Of a DNA stretch of 64,000 nucleotides, positions 47,793-58,666 are shown piece after piece; position 1 is the first letter of the stretch; each line of letters opens with the position of its first letter. Source of the DNA: Corylus avellana (Eukaryota > Streptophyta > Magnoliopsida > Fagales > Betulaceae). Both the position numbers and the translations under genes were made by a program. The stretch spans positions 14,248,919 to 14,312,918 of the forward strand of contig NC_081545.1 in NCBI RefSeq assembly GCF_901000735.1, read 5' to 3'. The notes below the pieces were generated by a model. The model saw only the letters and a list, made by a program, of their open reading frames with translations, searched no databases and was not told the DNA's origin.

Positions 47793-49631
47793 ATGTCTCA
47801 TACTGTTGCTCCTAATTCTCTTCCCGTCTTTGACGGAACAAATTATACGCTTTGGAAAATTCGTATGAGAGCATATTTTAAATCCATTAATGTTTGGCAT
47901 ATTGTCGAATCTGGATGGACACGTCCAGAAAAAGCAATAGCTGAATGGACAACAGAGGAAAAGAATAATGCTACTGCGAATGACAAAGCTATAAATGCTA
48001 TTTACATCTCTGTTTCAAATGAGGAATTTTCTAGAATTTCTAGATGTGAAATAGCTAAGGAAGCCTGGGAAACTTTAGAAATCACACATGAAGGAACTAA
48101 GGTTGTTAAAACTTCAAAAATTCAAATGTTGGTTTCTCAGTTTGAGGAGATTAGAAGGCAGGAAGATGAAACTTTTGATGAATTTTATTCAAAGCTTAGT
48201 GTCATTAGAAACTCTACCATTAATTTGGGAAAGAAAATGGATGATGCTAAAGTGGTGAAAAAAATCTTAAGATCTTTGCTTAAGAGGTTTATTCCCCAAA
48301 TTGCTGCTATACAACAGAGCAAGGACTTAGATACTATGAGAGTAGAAGAACTTGTAGGTTCCCTTCAGACCTTTGAGCTAATTCTTCCTAAACACAAGAA
48401 CACCAAGAATATTGCTCTAAAGGCAAAAAATGTTAAGGTTGACTCTTGTGGTTCATCTGATGAGGATTCTGGAAATGAGGAAGAAATTGCTATGTTTGCT
48501 AAGAAGTTTAGGAAATTCTTTAGGGCCAAGAAAGGAAATTTTAGAAATAGCAATTCACAATTTTCTGAGAAATCTAGAAATGAGAATGTCGAGAAAGGAA
48601 AGTCACTTAGAGGTATCAAGTGTCACGAATGTGGAGGACATGGGCACATTCGTGTTGACTGTGCTAACTTGAGAAAGTCAAATGGCAAGGCATTTAATGT
48701 GACTCAAAGTGATGAGTCAGACAAGGACGATGCTGAACAGGAAGTTAATTACTTAGCATTTGGAGTTAGTTATGAGAGTGAGCATGAGAATAGTGAGTGT
48801 AATTCTCAAGACAAACAAGGTGTGTCCGATAATGATTCGGAAGAAGAAGATGATTTGCAAAATGCTTATAATAATCTCTTTGTGGAATACACTAAACTGA
48901 AAAAGCTGAATAAGCAGCAATTGAAGAAACTCAATGAGGTTAATCTTGAAAATGATCAACTTTCTGTCACCTTAACTGATTCTCTTGCTACTCATAATAC
49001 TTTGATGTCTGAAAATCAAATGCTAATTGCCAAAGTGAAATCCTTAGAGAATGAACTGAATGAATCAAAGAATCATTTAACAAAATTCTCTAGTGAAAAG
49101 CTAAATCAAATGCTACATAATCAGAAACATTCGTTTGATAGAACTGGATTGGGTTTTGATAAATCTGCTATTTTATCTACTAATGTTGCTTCTTCTTCAA
49201 AGATGATTTTTGTGAAACGAGTGAACAAAGAAGATAGCTTGGCTGAAAAGAAGGTAATTTCTCCTCAAATTTCCAAAGGTGGAAAAGGTAAGGGAACTCT
49301 AACTGATTCCTATATGTCTAGTTCTAAGTCGAGAAGTATGCACATGTTAAGGAACCAACCTTCTCAAAGGTTTATTCCTACGTGTCATAACTGTGGTAAG
49401 TTTGGACATATTCGTCCTAAGTGTTTTCAGCTTAATAGTCATGGGCCTAAAAGAGAATATTTCCGTTCTAGAAATAGTTATGAGAAATTATTCAACATAA
49501 TCAGAGACGTAGTAACACGGTTAGATGTCTTGGATAAGAGTCACACAGTTGTCCCTGATGTGAAGAAAGTTTGGGTCAAGAAGATTAATACCATTCACCC
49601 ATTGAGGGGGAGTGGTAATGGACTCACCTAG
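47793..49631 (+). CDS. Copia (Sirevirus-like) Gag polyprotein, 612 aa, intact
   Basis: Structural protein of the retrotransposon particle. Residues 1-200 follow the UBN2/copia gag pattern: PVFDGTNYTLWKIRMRAYF, AKEAWETLEITHEGT, QMLVSQFEEIRRQEDETFDE and KILRSLLKRFIPQIAAI. A zinc knuckle CHECGGHGHIRVDC sits near residue 275 and a second, CHNCGKFGHIRPKC, near 530. Between them is an acidic stretch and a long coiled-coil-like segment (NNLFVEYTKLKKLNKQQLKK). Two knuckles and a long Gag are typical of Sireviruses. The frame is unbroken but stops after HPLRGSGNGLT, where the family would continue towards protease. An intact gag with no pol suggests a gag-only, helper-dependent lineage or a recent loss. 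Confidence 0.9.
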   Translation: MSHTVAPNSLPVFDGTNYTLWKIRMRAYFKSINVWHIVESGWTRPEKAIAEWTTEEKNNATANDKAINAIYISVSNEEFSRISRCEIAKEAWETLEITHEGTKVVKTSKIQMLVSQFEEIRRQEDETFDEFYSKLSVIRNSTINLGKKMDDAKVVKKILRSLLKRFIPQIAAIQQSKDLDTMRVEELVGSLQTFELILPKHKNTKNIALKAKNVKVDSCGSSDEDSGNEEEIAMFAKKFRKFFRAKKGNFRNSNSQFSEKSRNENVEKGKSLRGIKCHECGGHGHIRVDCANLRKSNGKAFNVTQSDESDKDDAEQEVNYLAFGVSYESEHENSECNSQDKQGVSDNDSEEEDDLQNAYNNLFVEYTKLKKLNKQQLKKLNEVNLENDQLSVTLTDSLATHNTLMSENQMLIAKVKSLENELNESKNHLTKFSSEKLNQMLHNQKHSFDRTGLGFDKSAILSTNVASSSKMIFVKRVNKEDSLAEKKVISPQISKGGKGKGTLTDSYMSSSKSRSMHMLRNQPSQRFIPTCHNCGKFGHIRPKCFQLNSHGPKREYFRSRNSYEKLFNIIRDVVTRLDVLDKSHTVVPDVKKVWVKKINTIHPLRGSGNGLT

Positions 49632-50571
49632 ATTAGGTGGGCACATAGATCATGCCTAGAAATTGAGCATATTGATATTTGTCTATAGCTGTTCTAGGGC
49701 ATTTTTGTTTCTTTTTGAATTTTTGTTTGCTTTGTTTTTATTTTCTTTGATTATTTTTTTATTCTTTTAGATTGTTTTAATTGTTGGATACTCAGTTTCT
49801 CATGTCTTGTGCTCAAATGAATATTTTACATATGAGTGGGGTCAATATTTCTGCAATTTACATCTATTGCTCCATATGTTTCTGATAAACCTTGTTTTTC
49901 TGAAAACTGTTAAAGGAGTAAGAGTCAGTTTTTCTCATGTTCGAAATTGTGCACTTTTTGCCCCCATTAGGTTTAGATTTTTGTTATGTGTTTGGGAATT
50001 TGGAGCAAACATTTTGCTTGGAAGATAGGTAGTGTCAGTTCTATCCACTTGACCAACTCGTTAGTTGAACCTAGCTCCTAAAAATTCCAACATTTTCCAA
50101 AAAAAAAAAAAAAAAAGGGATAAAGTAAGCTCAAATGACTTAGTTTTGCTTCTGTCTGTCCCTAAAGAAAGAATCAGTGATCAAATCATTGCGGAAATAG
50201 ATGATTACTAAAGGACATGGTAAAAGCGAATGATTAGTCTCAGGGGGAGTGTATCGGATGAGGGAATCTTGGTCCTAACATTTTAAGGTTTTACTGTGGT
50301 TTGAATCAGACTGTTTGTCTTTCATTTACAAAATGTCTGCCTAGATTTCCTTTCCACTGATGCAATCTTATTTAATGGGAGTTTTCACACACTACACATT
50401 CACATGAGATTTCTGATTATTGCCTACTTGACTGCATTCACAGAACAAGGTTGTGTCATGCATATGGTACATTTAAGGTGTAAGTGTAGTTTGTTAATCA
50501 CTCTGGATTGTTAAGATATTCATAAGGGCATGCATGATTTATTGGATATCTATAAAAGTTGTGTTTTCCTT

Positions 50572-50602
<31 letters not shown>

Positions 50603-50809
50603 GGTTTATTGTTTATTTTGTTTTTATATTAAGGGGGAGGATCAATTTTTTTTTGTGTGTTATTTTTTTTCTTTTTCTTTCTCTGTGATTCCATCTTTTC
50701 AACTTAAAGGATCAAGACTCACTCACCCAAGGTATGTTTTCTTCCCTTCTTCGTTTCAGTTTTGGTTTCGAATCCAATTCTAGGATGTGAATGTTTTGGG
50801 TTTCAAAGT
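49632..50809 (+). other. Copia 3' noncoding region with multiple polypurine tracts
   Basis: No ORF of note. AGGGGGAG occurs at 49604-49611 (just before the gag stop), 50242-50249 and 50632-50639; multiple polypurine tracts are a known Sirevirus mark. A-runs lie at 50099-50117 and 50579-50602. The expected 3' LTR is absent. Confidence 0.65.
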
Positions 50810-51747
50810 GCCACATTTGTGATTCAAAATTAAGGAAAAGATGCAAAATTAGTTTTTGTGATTTACCTGATTTACAATTAGTTCTATGTAATATAAAAAT
50901 GAACTCAAATGTCCTTGAGTTATTCCAAAAAAAAAAAAATAGTCCTTATAGTCAAATTTTGTCTACTAATTTACCAGATTCTGTAAGTATGACAATAACT
51001 TAAGTCCTTTCGAACAAGTATCACAATTTTATTAGGTCTGACATTTCACGCTATCAAAATCTATTAAGTCAGTAAACAGAATTTGACTGTAAGGACTAAA
51101 TTGTTTTTTTAATATACCTGAAGGAACTTTGAGTTCATTTTAATACCACGGAGAGTTAATAGCAAAATCAGGTAAACCACAAAGATTAATTTTTCATTTT
51201 TACCCAAAATTAATTCGAATAAACTACAAACAAAAAAGAAGACTAAGATACAAATATAATTATTAAAACAATATTTTGGATTTTATTTTTGTTTAAAAGC
51301 GATCAAACCCTAGGAAAAGAGCAGCGATGAGAAAGCATAGCAGAGTGGGGAGGGCGAGGGAATTACGACTCCCTCCTCCGCGCCCCCTTTCTCCTTCCCC
51401 CTCATTTTTCCTGCCTCTACCATACATCGATCAAGGTGCGTGTGTCACTGGTCCTAGGGATCCCTTCTAGCCTCGCGTAGCTCGCCGGCGGTGGTGCATT
51501 GAACGCGTGAGGGTGTGTTGGGTTTTTATTATTGTATTTTTGTTGTTTTTAAAAAAGAATGTATTCTCTCTAGATCTGCTTTTAGTAATGATCTATGGGA
51601 TGAAGTTTTATTCGTTTTCTCAAGTTTTGTTTTCACGAATCCTTAAGAATAACGGAATTGGTTTCCAGTTGGTCTTTCATTTTCAATTGCTCTTTATTTC
51701 ACAATTCACTTGATAAACTCTTCATTTTCAATGTCGTTGGCTTGTAA

Positions 51748-52185
51748 TCATGCACGATCAGGTGAGTTTTGATCAGTCCACAAATAGCATAAATCATACT
51801 CGTTTCTCTTGGGGTCTAGAAAACATGCACCAGTAGTTCTAATCTTCCAAGTGCAATTCACGCATTCATCACCTCTAGCGTAGTCATAGATATTAAACCA
51901 ATGACTTTGATTTTTCCACGTAAATCTACAAAAGAATAGTGTAGTACCCCAGAAGTTTGGTGTAAAGTTGAACTCGAAGAAGCCATTTGGTTTCAGTGTG
52001 TGGACACCAAGATCATCATTCTTCGATTTACAGGCAAGGGTAAGAGGCAATCCATGGCCTAAATCATTAATAATTTTTACAGTTTTTGGGTGATGTTTCC
52101 CAATTCCTGCAGCATTATTAAACTCAATCGCAGACAACGTAAGCCACATTAGTAGAAACACTGCAAATTTACTGAATGAGATCAT
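51748..52185 (-). CDS. SPH-3: S-protein homologue, 145 aa, intact
   Basis: Same architecture as SPH-2: signal peptide to about A26, then the S1-family domain with all six cysteines (52, 86, 108, 111, 121, 133) and both glycosylation sequons. It differs from SPH-4 only at residues 126-127 (KR for NK), so the copies are very recent. TATATATA lies 80 bp upstream of the ATG (52265-52272), with a (CAAAA)n tract about 40 bases beyond. Downstream, about 200 bp present in the other units is deleted between two TTTC repeats (junction near 51688). Likely secreted to the apoplast; partner unknown. Confidence 0.9.
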   Translation of the reverse strand: MISFSKFAVFLLMWLTLSAIEFNNAAGIGKHHPKTVKIINDLGHGLPLTLACKSKNDDLGVHTLKPNGFFEFNFTPNFWGTTLFFCRFTWKNQSHWFNIYDYARGDECVNCTWKIRTTGACFLDPKRNEYDLCYLWTDQNSPDRA

Positions 52186-52264
52186 GGTGTTTTTCTTTTT
52201 GGTAAACTATGATGGCTTTATATAAAAAAAATCTGAGTGACTTTTGAATGGTGCCTAGGAACAG

Positions 52265-52272
52265 TATATATA
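52265..52272 (-). promoter_or_regulatory. SPH-3 TATA box
   Basis: TATATATA 80 bp upstream of the start codon. The same box stands at 44082-44089 (SPH-1), 55014-55021 (SPH-4) and 57746-57753 (SPH-5) and is absent from SPH-2. Confidence 0.6.
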
Positions 52273-52321
52273 GTGGTGAAAACTATTGGCGAAAGACCAT
52301 AAAAAATAAAAAAATAAAAAC

Positions 52322-52352
<31 letters not shown>

Positions 52353-54495
52353 ACAAAAACAAAAAAAACTAAAAACTAAAAAAAAAAAAAAAAAACACTT
52401 TAGCATAGACTATTTGAAGGAAATATGAACAAATCATGTAGTGAATTCCTAATTTATTTACTAAAAAACGGGGGTGTTAATTAAGTTAGGTTCTATTTAC
52501 ATTTGCTAATAGAACCTAACAAATATGCTCTTTTAAGCATTTTTTGTTTTAATTTATTTTTTCAGACAGCTTTAATTAACCATTTCATTTGGCATTATGT
52601 AAAAGCAACACTAGTTTAGGTACGTAATGCCGTTCAAGTTTACTTTGGTCAAATTGTTTCAGTTATAGCTCTAGTATATTATATGATCCGAGAAGGTGAG
52701 TGTTATGGTTATTGGTTCCACATAGAAAATATGTCTTATTTAAAAGCCGAAGGGATATATATACACCCCCATTTGGCCAAAACGGACCACTCGACCTCCT
52801 GAATTTTTTTCTTCTAAATTTAAAAATTTTATTTTTTTTGCCACTTGAGTTGGCCGAACCACCCTCGATGGCCATAGGGGTGGTTTCGACCACCTCCATT
52901 TGGGCATTTGGTGGAGGTTTGGCCAATCCCCATTTTATATTTTTAATTTTCTATTGTAAGTCAAACGTGTCACAATATGAATCATGATTGGTGTTTATAT
53001 GGCTCATTAGGACTTTTTGTGTTATTCATTTGAAATTTATTCAATGTACAAACTAGATAATTATATTTATCCATTGAATCTTTTTTTCATTTTTTTTTTA
53101 ACATGTCCGCATAAGAGTGGGGATGGGGATTCGAATAAGTGACCTCCACTTCATTATGCGTGGTCTCAACCGATTGAGTTACCTCTTGGAGACATTTATC
53201 CACGAACTGAAGCAAATGTGAAACGGATCTATTTAATTATATCTAGATAGGATATGAGTATAATTAAAACCAAATCATTCATTTAAATACCATATATATG
53301 ACGTATAATTAGCACAACTTAATCACTATGATACAATTAAATCTACAGCCACATTTGTGATTCAAAATTAAGGAAAAGATGCAAAATTAGTTCTTGTGAT
53401 TTACCTGATTTACAATTAGTTCTATGTAATATAAAAATGAACTTAAATGTCCTTGAGTTATTCCAAAAAAAAAAAAAAAAAAAATAGTCCTTATAGTCAA
53501 ATTTTGTCTACTAATTTACCAGATTCCGTTAGTATGACAATAACTTAATTCGAATAAGTATCACAATTTTATTAGGTCTGACATTTCACGCTATCAAAAT
53601 CTATTAAGTCAGTAAACGGAATTTGACTGTAAGGACTAAATTGTTTTTTTAATATACCTGAAGGAACTTTGAGTTCATTTTAATACCACGGGGAGTTAAT
53701 AGCAAATCATGTAAACCACAAAGATTAATTTTTTACTTTTACCCAAAATTAATTCGAATAAACTACAAACAAAAAAGAAGAGTAAGATACAAATATAATT
53801 ATTAAAACAATATTTTGGATTTTATTTTTGTTTAAAAGCGGTCAAACCCTAGGAAAAAAGCAGCGATGAGAAAGCATAGCAGAGTGGGGAGGGCGAGGGA
53901 ATTACGACTCCCTCCTCCGCGCCCCCTTTCTCCTTCCCCCTCATTTTTCCTTCCTCTACCATAGATCGATCAAGGTGCGTGTGTCAATGGTCCTAGGGGT
54001 CCCTTCTAGCCTCGCGTAGCTCGCCGGCGGTGGTGCATGGAACGCGTGAGGGTGTGTTGGGTTTTTATTATTGTATTTTTGTTGTTTTTAAAACCGAATG
54101 TATTCTCTCTAGATCTGCTTTTAGTAGTGATCTATGGGATGAAGTTTTATTCGTTTTCTCAGGTTTTGTTTTCACGAATCCTTAAGAATAACAGAATTGG
54201 TTTCGAGTCGGTCTTTCGTTTTCTAACGATTCTTTTCCATAGAGCAAGACAGAGACTAATGACGGAGGAGTTATCTAGCATAAAGAAGAATTGTCACTAT
54301 AGTGGAGGGAGCGAAGGGGATTGAGATTGATAAAGCACTAGTAGCGGAGATATAAACGTGATTCCATCGAAATTTTGAAACAATTGGATCAAATAATAAT
54401 AATTTTCTATAAGAGAAATATGAATGACTTTCAATTGCTCTTTATTTCACAATTCACTTGATCAACTCTTCATTTTGAATGTCGTTGGCTTGTAA

Positions 54496-54933
54496 TCATG
54501 CACGATCAGGTGAGTTTTGATCTGTCCACAAATAGCATAAATCATACTCGTTTTTATTGGGGTCTAGAAAACATGCACCAGTAGTTCTAATCTTCCACGT
54601 GCAATTCACGCATTCATCACCTCTAGCGTAGTCATAGATATTAAACCAATGACTTTGATTTTTCCACGTAAATCTACAAAAGAATAGTGTAGTCCCCCAG
54701 AAGTTTGGTGTAAAGTTGAACTCGAAGAAGCCATTTGGTTTCAGTGTGTGGACACCAAGATCATCATTCTTCGATTTACAGGCAAGGGTAAGAGGCAATC
54801 CATGGCCTAAATCATTAATGATTTTTACAGTTTTTGGGTGATGTTTCCCAATTCCTGCAGCATTATTAAACTCAATCGCAGACAACGTAAGCCACATTAG
54901 TAGAAACACTGCAAATTTACTGAATGAGATCAT
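54496..54933 (-). CDS. SPH-4: S-protein homologue, 145 aa, intact
   Basis: Near-identical to SPH-3 (NK for KR at residues 126-127). Signal peptide, six cysteines and the CKSKNDDLG, TLFFCRFTW, CTWKI and LCYLW landmarks are all present. TATATATA at 55014-55021 is 81 bp from the ATG. The unit is complete (52990-55808), so this is the best-preserved gene of the array with its native flanks. Confidence 0.9.
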   Translation of the reverse strand: MISFSKFAVFLLMWLTLSAIEFNNAAGIGKHHPKTVKIINDLGHGLPLTLACKSKNDDLGVHTLKPNGFFEFNFTPNFWGTTLFFCRFTWKNQSHWFNIYDYARGDECVNCTWKIRTTGACFLDPNKNEYDLCYLWTDQNSPDRA

Positions 54934-55073
54934 GGTGTTTTTCTTTTTGGTAAACTATGCTGGCTTTATATAAAAAAAAATCTAAGTGACTTTTGAATGG
55001 TGCCTAGGAACAGTATATATAGTGGTGAAAACTATTGGCGAAAGACCATAAAAAATAAAAATAAAAATAAAAA

Positions 55074-55121
<48 letters not shown>

Positions 55122-57271
55122 ACAAAAACAAAAACAAAACAACAAAAAAAAAAACACTTTAACATATACTATTTTCAAGAAATATGAACAAATCACGTAG
55201 TGAATTCCTAATTTATTTACTAAAAAACAAGGGTGTTAATTAAGTTAGGTTCTATTTACATTTGCTAATAGAACCTAACAAATATGCTCTTTTAAGCATT
55301 TTTTGTTTTAATTTGTTTTTTCAGACAGCTTTAATTAACCGTTTGATTTGGCATTATGTAAAAACAACACTACTTTAGGTACGTAATGCCATTCAAGTTT
55401 ACTTTGGTCAAATTGTTTCAGTTATAGCTCTAGTATATTATATGGTCCGAGGTGGTGAGTGTTATGGTTATTGGTTCAACAAAGAAAATATGTCTTATTT
55501 AAAAGCCGTAGGGATATATACACCCCCATTTGGCCAAAACAGACCACTCGACGTCCTGAATTTTTTTCTTCTAAATTTAAAAATTTTATTTTTTTTGCCA
55601 CTTGAGTTGGCCGAACCACCCTCAATGGCCATAGGGGTGGTTCGGCCGCCCCCAAATATGCTCAGATGGCCAAGGGTGGTTTCGACAACCTCCATTTGGG
55701 CATTTGGTGGAGGTTTGGCCAATCCCCATTTTATATTTTTATTTCTAGTTTTTTGATATATTTTTACTTTTCTATTGTAAGTCAAACGTGTCACAATATG
55801 AATCATGATTGGTGTTTATGTGGCTCATTAGGATTTTTTGTTTTATTCGTTTGAAAGTTATTCAATGTTCAAACTAGGTAATTTTATTTATCCTTTGAAT
55901 CTTTTTTTCTTTTTCTTTTTTTGACATGTCCGCTTAAGAGTGGGGAGGGGGATTCAAACTAGTGACTTCCACTTCATTGTGGCTGGTCTCAACCGATTGA
56001 GTTACCTCTTGGGGACATTTATCCACTAACTTAAGCAAATGTGAAACAGATCTATTTAATTATATCTAGATAGGATATGAGTATAATTAAAACCAAATCA
56101 TTCATTTCAATATCATATATATGACGTATAATTAGCTCAACTTAATCACTATGATGCCATTAAATCTACAGCCACATTTGTGATTCAAAATTAAGGAAAA
56201 GATACAAAATTTGTTCTTGTGGTTTACCTGATTTACAATAGGTCTATGTAAAATAAAAATTAGTCCATATAGTCAAATTTTGTCTATGAAGTTAACAGAT
56301 TCCGTTAGTGTGACACTAACTTAAATCGAACAAGTATCACAATTTTATTAGCTCTGATGTTTCACGCTATCAAAATCTGTTAAATCAGTGAACATAATTT
56401 GACTGTAAGGACTAAATTTTTTTTTTGATATACCTGAAGAAACTTTGAGTTCATTTTAATACCATGGGGAGTTAATAGCAAATTAGGTAAACCACAAAGA
56501 TTAATTTTTCATTTTTACCCAAAATTAATTAGAATAAACTACAAACAAAAAAGAAGAGTAAGATACAAATATAATTATTAAAACAATTTTTTGGATTTTA
56601 TTTTTGTTTAAAAGCGGTCAAACCCTAGGAAAAGAGCAGCGATGAGAAAGCATAGCAGAATGGGGAGTACGAGGGAATTACGACTCCCTCCTCTGCGCCC
56701 CCTTTCTCCTTCCCCCTCATTTTTCCTGCCTCTATCATAGATCGATCCAGGTGCATGTGTCAGTGGTCCTAGGGGTGCTTTCTAGCCTCGTGTAGCTAGC
56801 CGGCGGTGGTGTGTGGAACGCGTGAGAGTGTGTTGGGTTTTTATTATTGTATTTTTGTTGTTTTTAAATAAGAATATATTCTCTTTAGATCTACTTTTAG
56901 TAGTGATCTATGGGGTGAAGTTTTATTCGTTTTCTCAGGTTTTGTTTTCACGAATCCTTAAGAATAAAGAAATTGGTTTCCAGTCGGTCTTTTTTTTTCT
57001 TATGGTTCTTTTTCTAAGAGCAAGACGTAGACTAATGACGGAGGAGTTATCTGGCATAAAGAAGAATTGTCACTATAGTGAAGGCAGCGAAGGGGATTGA
57101 GATTGATAAAGCACTAGTAGCAGAGATATAAATGTGATTCCATCGAAATTTTGAAACAATTGGATCAAATAATAATAATTTTCTATAAGAGAAATATGAA
57201 TGACTTTCAATTGCTCTTTATTTCACAATTCACTTGATAAACTCTTCGTTTTGAATGTCGTTGGCTTGTAA

Positions 57272-57652
57272 TCATGCACGATCAGGTGAGCTTTCACCAG
57301 TAGTTCTAATCTTCCAAGTGCAATTCACGCATTCATCACCTCTAGCGTTGTCATAGATATTAAACCAATGGCTTTGATTTTTCCACGTAAATCTACAAAA
57401 GAATAGTGTAGTCCCCCAGAAGTTTGGTGTAAAGTTGAACTTGAAGAAGCCATTTGGTTTTAGAGTGTGGACACCAAGATCATAGTTCTTTGATTTACAG
57501 GCAAGGGTAAGAGGCAATCCATGGCCTAAATCATTAATGATTTTTACAGTTTTTGGGTGATGTTTCCCAATTCCTGCACCAATATTAAACTCAATCACAG
57601 ACAACGTAAGCCACATTAGTAGAAACATTGCAAGTTTACTGAATGAGATCAT
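57272..57652 (-). CDS. SPH-5: S-protein homologue with in-frame C-terminal deletion, 126 aa
   Basis: A 57-bp in-frame deletion removes the equivalent of residues 120-138, including Cys121, Cys133 and the LCYLW strand; the frame jumps from KIRTTG to ESSPDRA. Other unique changes: D57Y in the CKSKNDDLG motif, E71K and Y102N. The signal peptide and TATA box (57746-57753) remain. It is the most divergent copy. The loss of family-conserved C-terminal residues makes a functional fold doubtful, so it could equally be called a pseudogene. Confidence 0.75.
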   Translation of the reverse strand: MISFSKLAMFLLMWLTLSVIEFNIGAGIGKHHPKTVKIINDLGHGLPLTLACKSKNYDLGVHTLKPNGFFKFNFTPNFWGTTLFFCRFTWKNQSHWFNIYDNARGDECVNCTWKIRTTGESSPDRA

Positions 57653-57679
57653 GGTGTTTTTGTTTTTGGTAAACTGTGC

Positions 57680-57710
<31 letters not shown>

Positions 57711-57763
57711 AAATTGAGTGACTGTCAAATGGTGTCTAGGAATTGTATATATAGTGGTGAATG

Positions 57764-58666
57764 ATTACAAACCATTATTTAGCCAATTTTCTGTAATTAC
57801 ACCAAAAAAAAATTATAATTACGAACAAGCACGAAGTAATAACTATTTCTTAACCCCAGATTAGCCAAATTCAAATACCTTTTTACAGTCATACATAGCA
57901 CACCCATAGGATGTTATAATTGGGCTTGTAAGGCCACACCTACACTGCACAGGTTTCATATCCTCTTTGGCGGATGATATTATAGATGCCGACGACATTG
58001 ACTGTTCATTCTATAGTGAAACCCAGAATTATTAGAAGTAATCACAGTTCCCTGATGGGTTTAACTAAGTAAAATTCACAAACCTTTTTTCATCTTCCCA
58101 TTGTAGAATTCGCTTTCATTGTCTCCTTCCCTGAAATCTTTCTTCCTCCTATTCATCTTATAATATGAACCTAACAATATATAACTGACATGTGAGAGAA
58201 TAATCAAGCTTACAAAAGAAAAATAAAATCAAGCTTGCCAAAAAATTATTCTCACTTCAATTTGTAATCTAAACAATACTGGAAAAAAAAATGTACATGG
58301 ATTACAAAAGATAATCACATTGTTTAAAATGTGATTCCCCTACAGAAATAGTACTACTCAATTTGTAATCTAAACAATACTAAGTTATTAGTGTAGTAGC
58401 TAGAGATGGTATATGAGCATTGGCGGCTCCCTACCAACACGCAAATATGCAGTGTAATCAAACATGCAATAAGAAGAAATTAGCCTTAACATCCAACCAC
58501 GTATATAATACTGCTCAATTGTAGAATGATGAAACTGGCATAAACTATGCACAAACAATTCCTATTTTCATGTCCTCGGCAATCCACCATTTGAGTAGAG
58601 AAGCAAAAAAAATAAAATAAATAGTTATACAGATGAAAAAATCCCCCTTCATCAGCTTGTCAATGC
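57764..58666. other. MULE interior next to right repeat, mostly unassigned
   Basis: AT-rich, about 900 bases. The only recognisable part is the GRF-like fragment at 57861-57998. CAATTTGTAATCTAAACAATACT occurs twice (58259 and 58360 areas), flanking a ~100-bp stretch. Confidence 0.4.
57861..57998 (-). pseudogene. GRF-zinc-finger-like gene fragment (45 codons)
   Basis: The minus-strand frame starts MSSASIISSAKEDMKPVQ and continues CRCGLTSPIITSYGCAMYDC, then KKVFEFG and a stop. The CxCG...TS start and the YGC motif match plant GRF-type zinc-finger proteins, which bind DNA or RNA. The usual stretch between TS and YGC (NPGRRF type) is missing, so this looks like a captured, internally deleted exon. 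Short length limits certainty. Confidence 0.4.

Larger units (their letters stand above)
46831..50809 (+). mobile_element. Sirevirus-like copia fragment inserted in the SPH-2 promoter, 3' end lost
   Basis: 5' LTR (46831-47723), tRNA-iMet-type primer site, intact gag, then a 1.2-kb noncoding stretch with several AGGGGGAG tracts. There is no protease, integrase, reverse transcriptase or 3' LTR. At about 50810 it joins SPH unit 3 directly, at a point equivalent to 45205 in unit 2. The loss of its 3' part together with the start of unit 3 points to one recombination or deletion during array expansion. The insertion point is an A-run (46825-46830). Confidence 0.8.
42064..57763. repeat. Tandem array of five SPH units (about 2.8 kb each when complete)
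   Basis: Unit starts: 42064, 44840, about 50810 (5' part missing), 52990 and 55809, all but the third marked by GTTTATGTGGCTCATTAGG-like sequence. Each full unit contains, in plus order: a SINE (42157, 44933, 53082, 55904), a MITE with CAAAATTAA flanks (42445, 45228, 50834, 53372, 56195), a GC-rich stretch with a short plus-strand ORF, and an SPH gene on the minus strand. Units 1, 3 and 4 continue with its TATATATA promoter, a (CAAAA)n tract (near 44110, 52310, 55075) and a GGCCACCCCC-type repeat. The SINE and MITE sit at the same place in the units that retain it, so they were there before duplication. Unit 2 is cut by a copia element; unit 5 ends just after its promoter. Confidence 0.88.
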
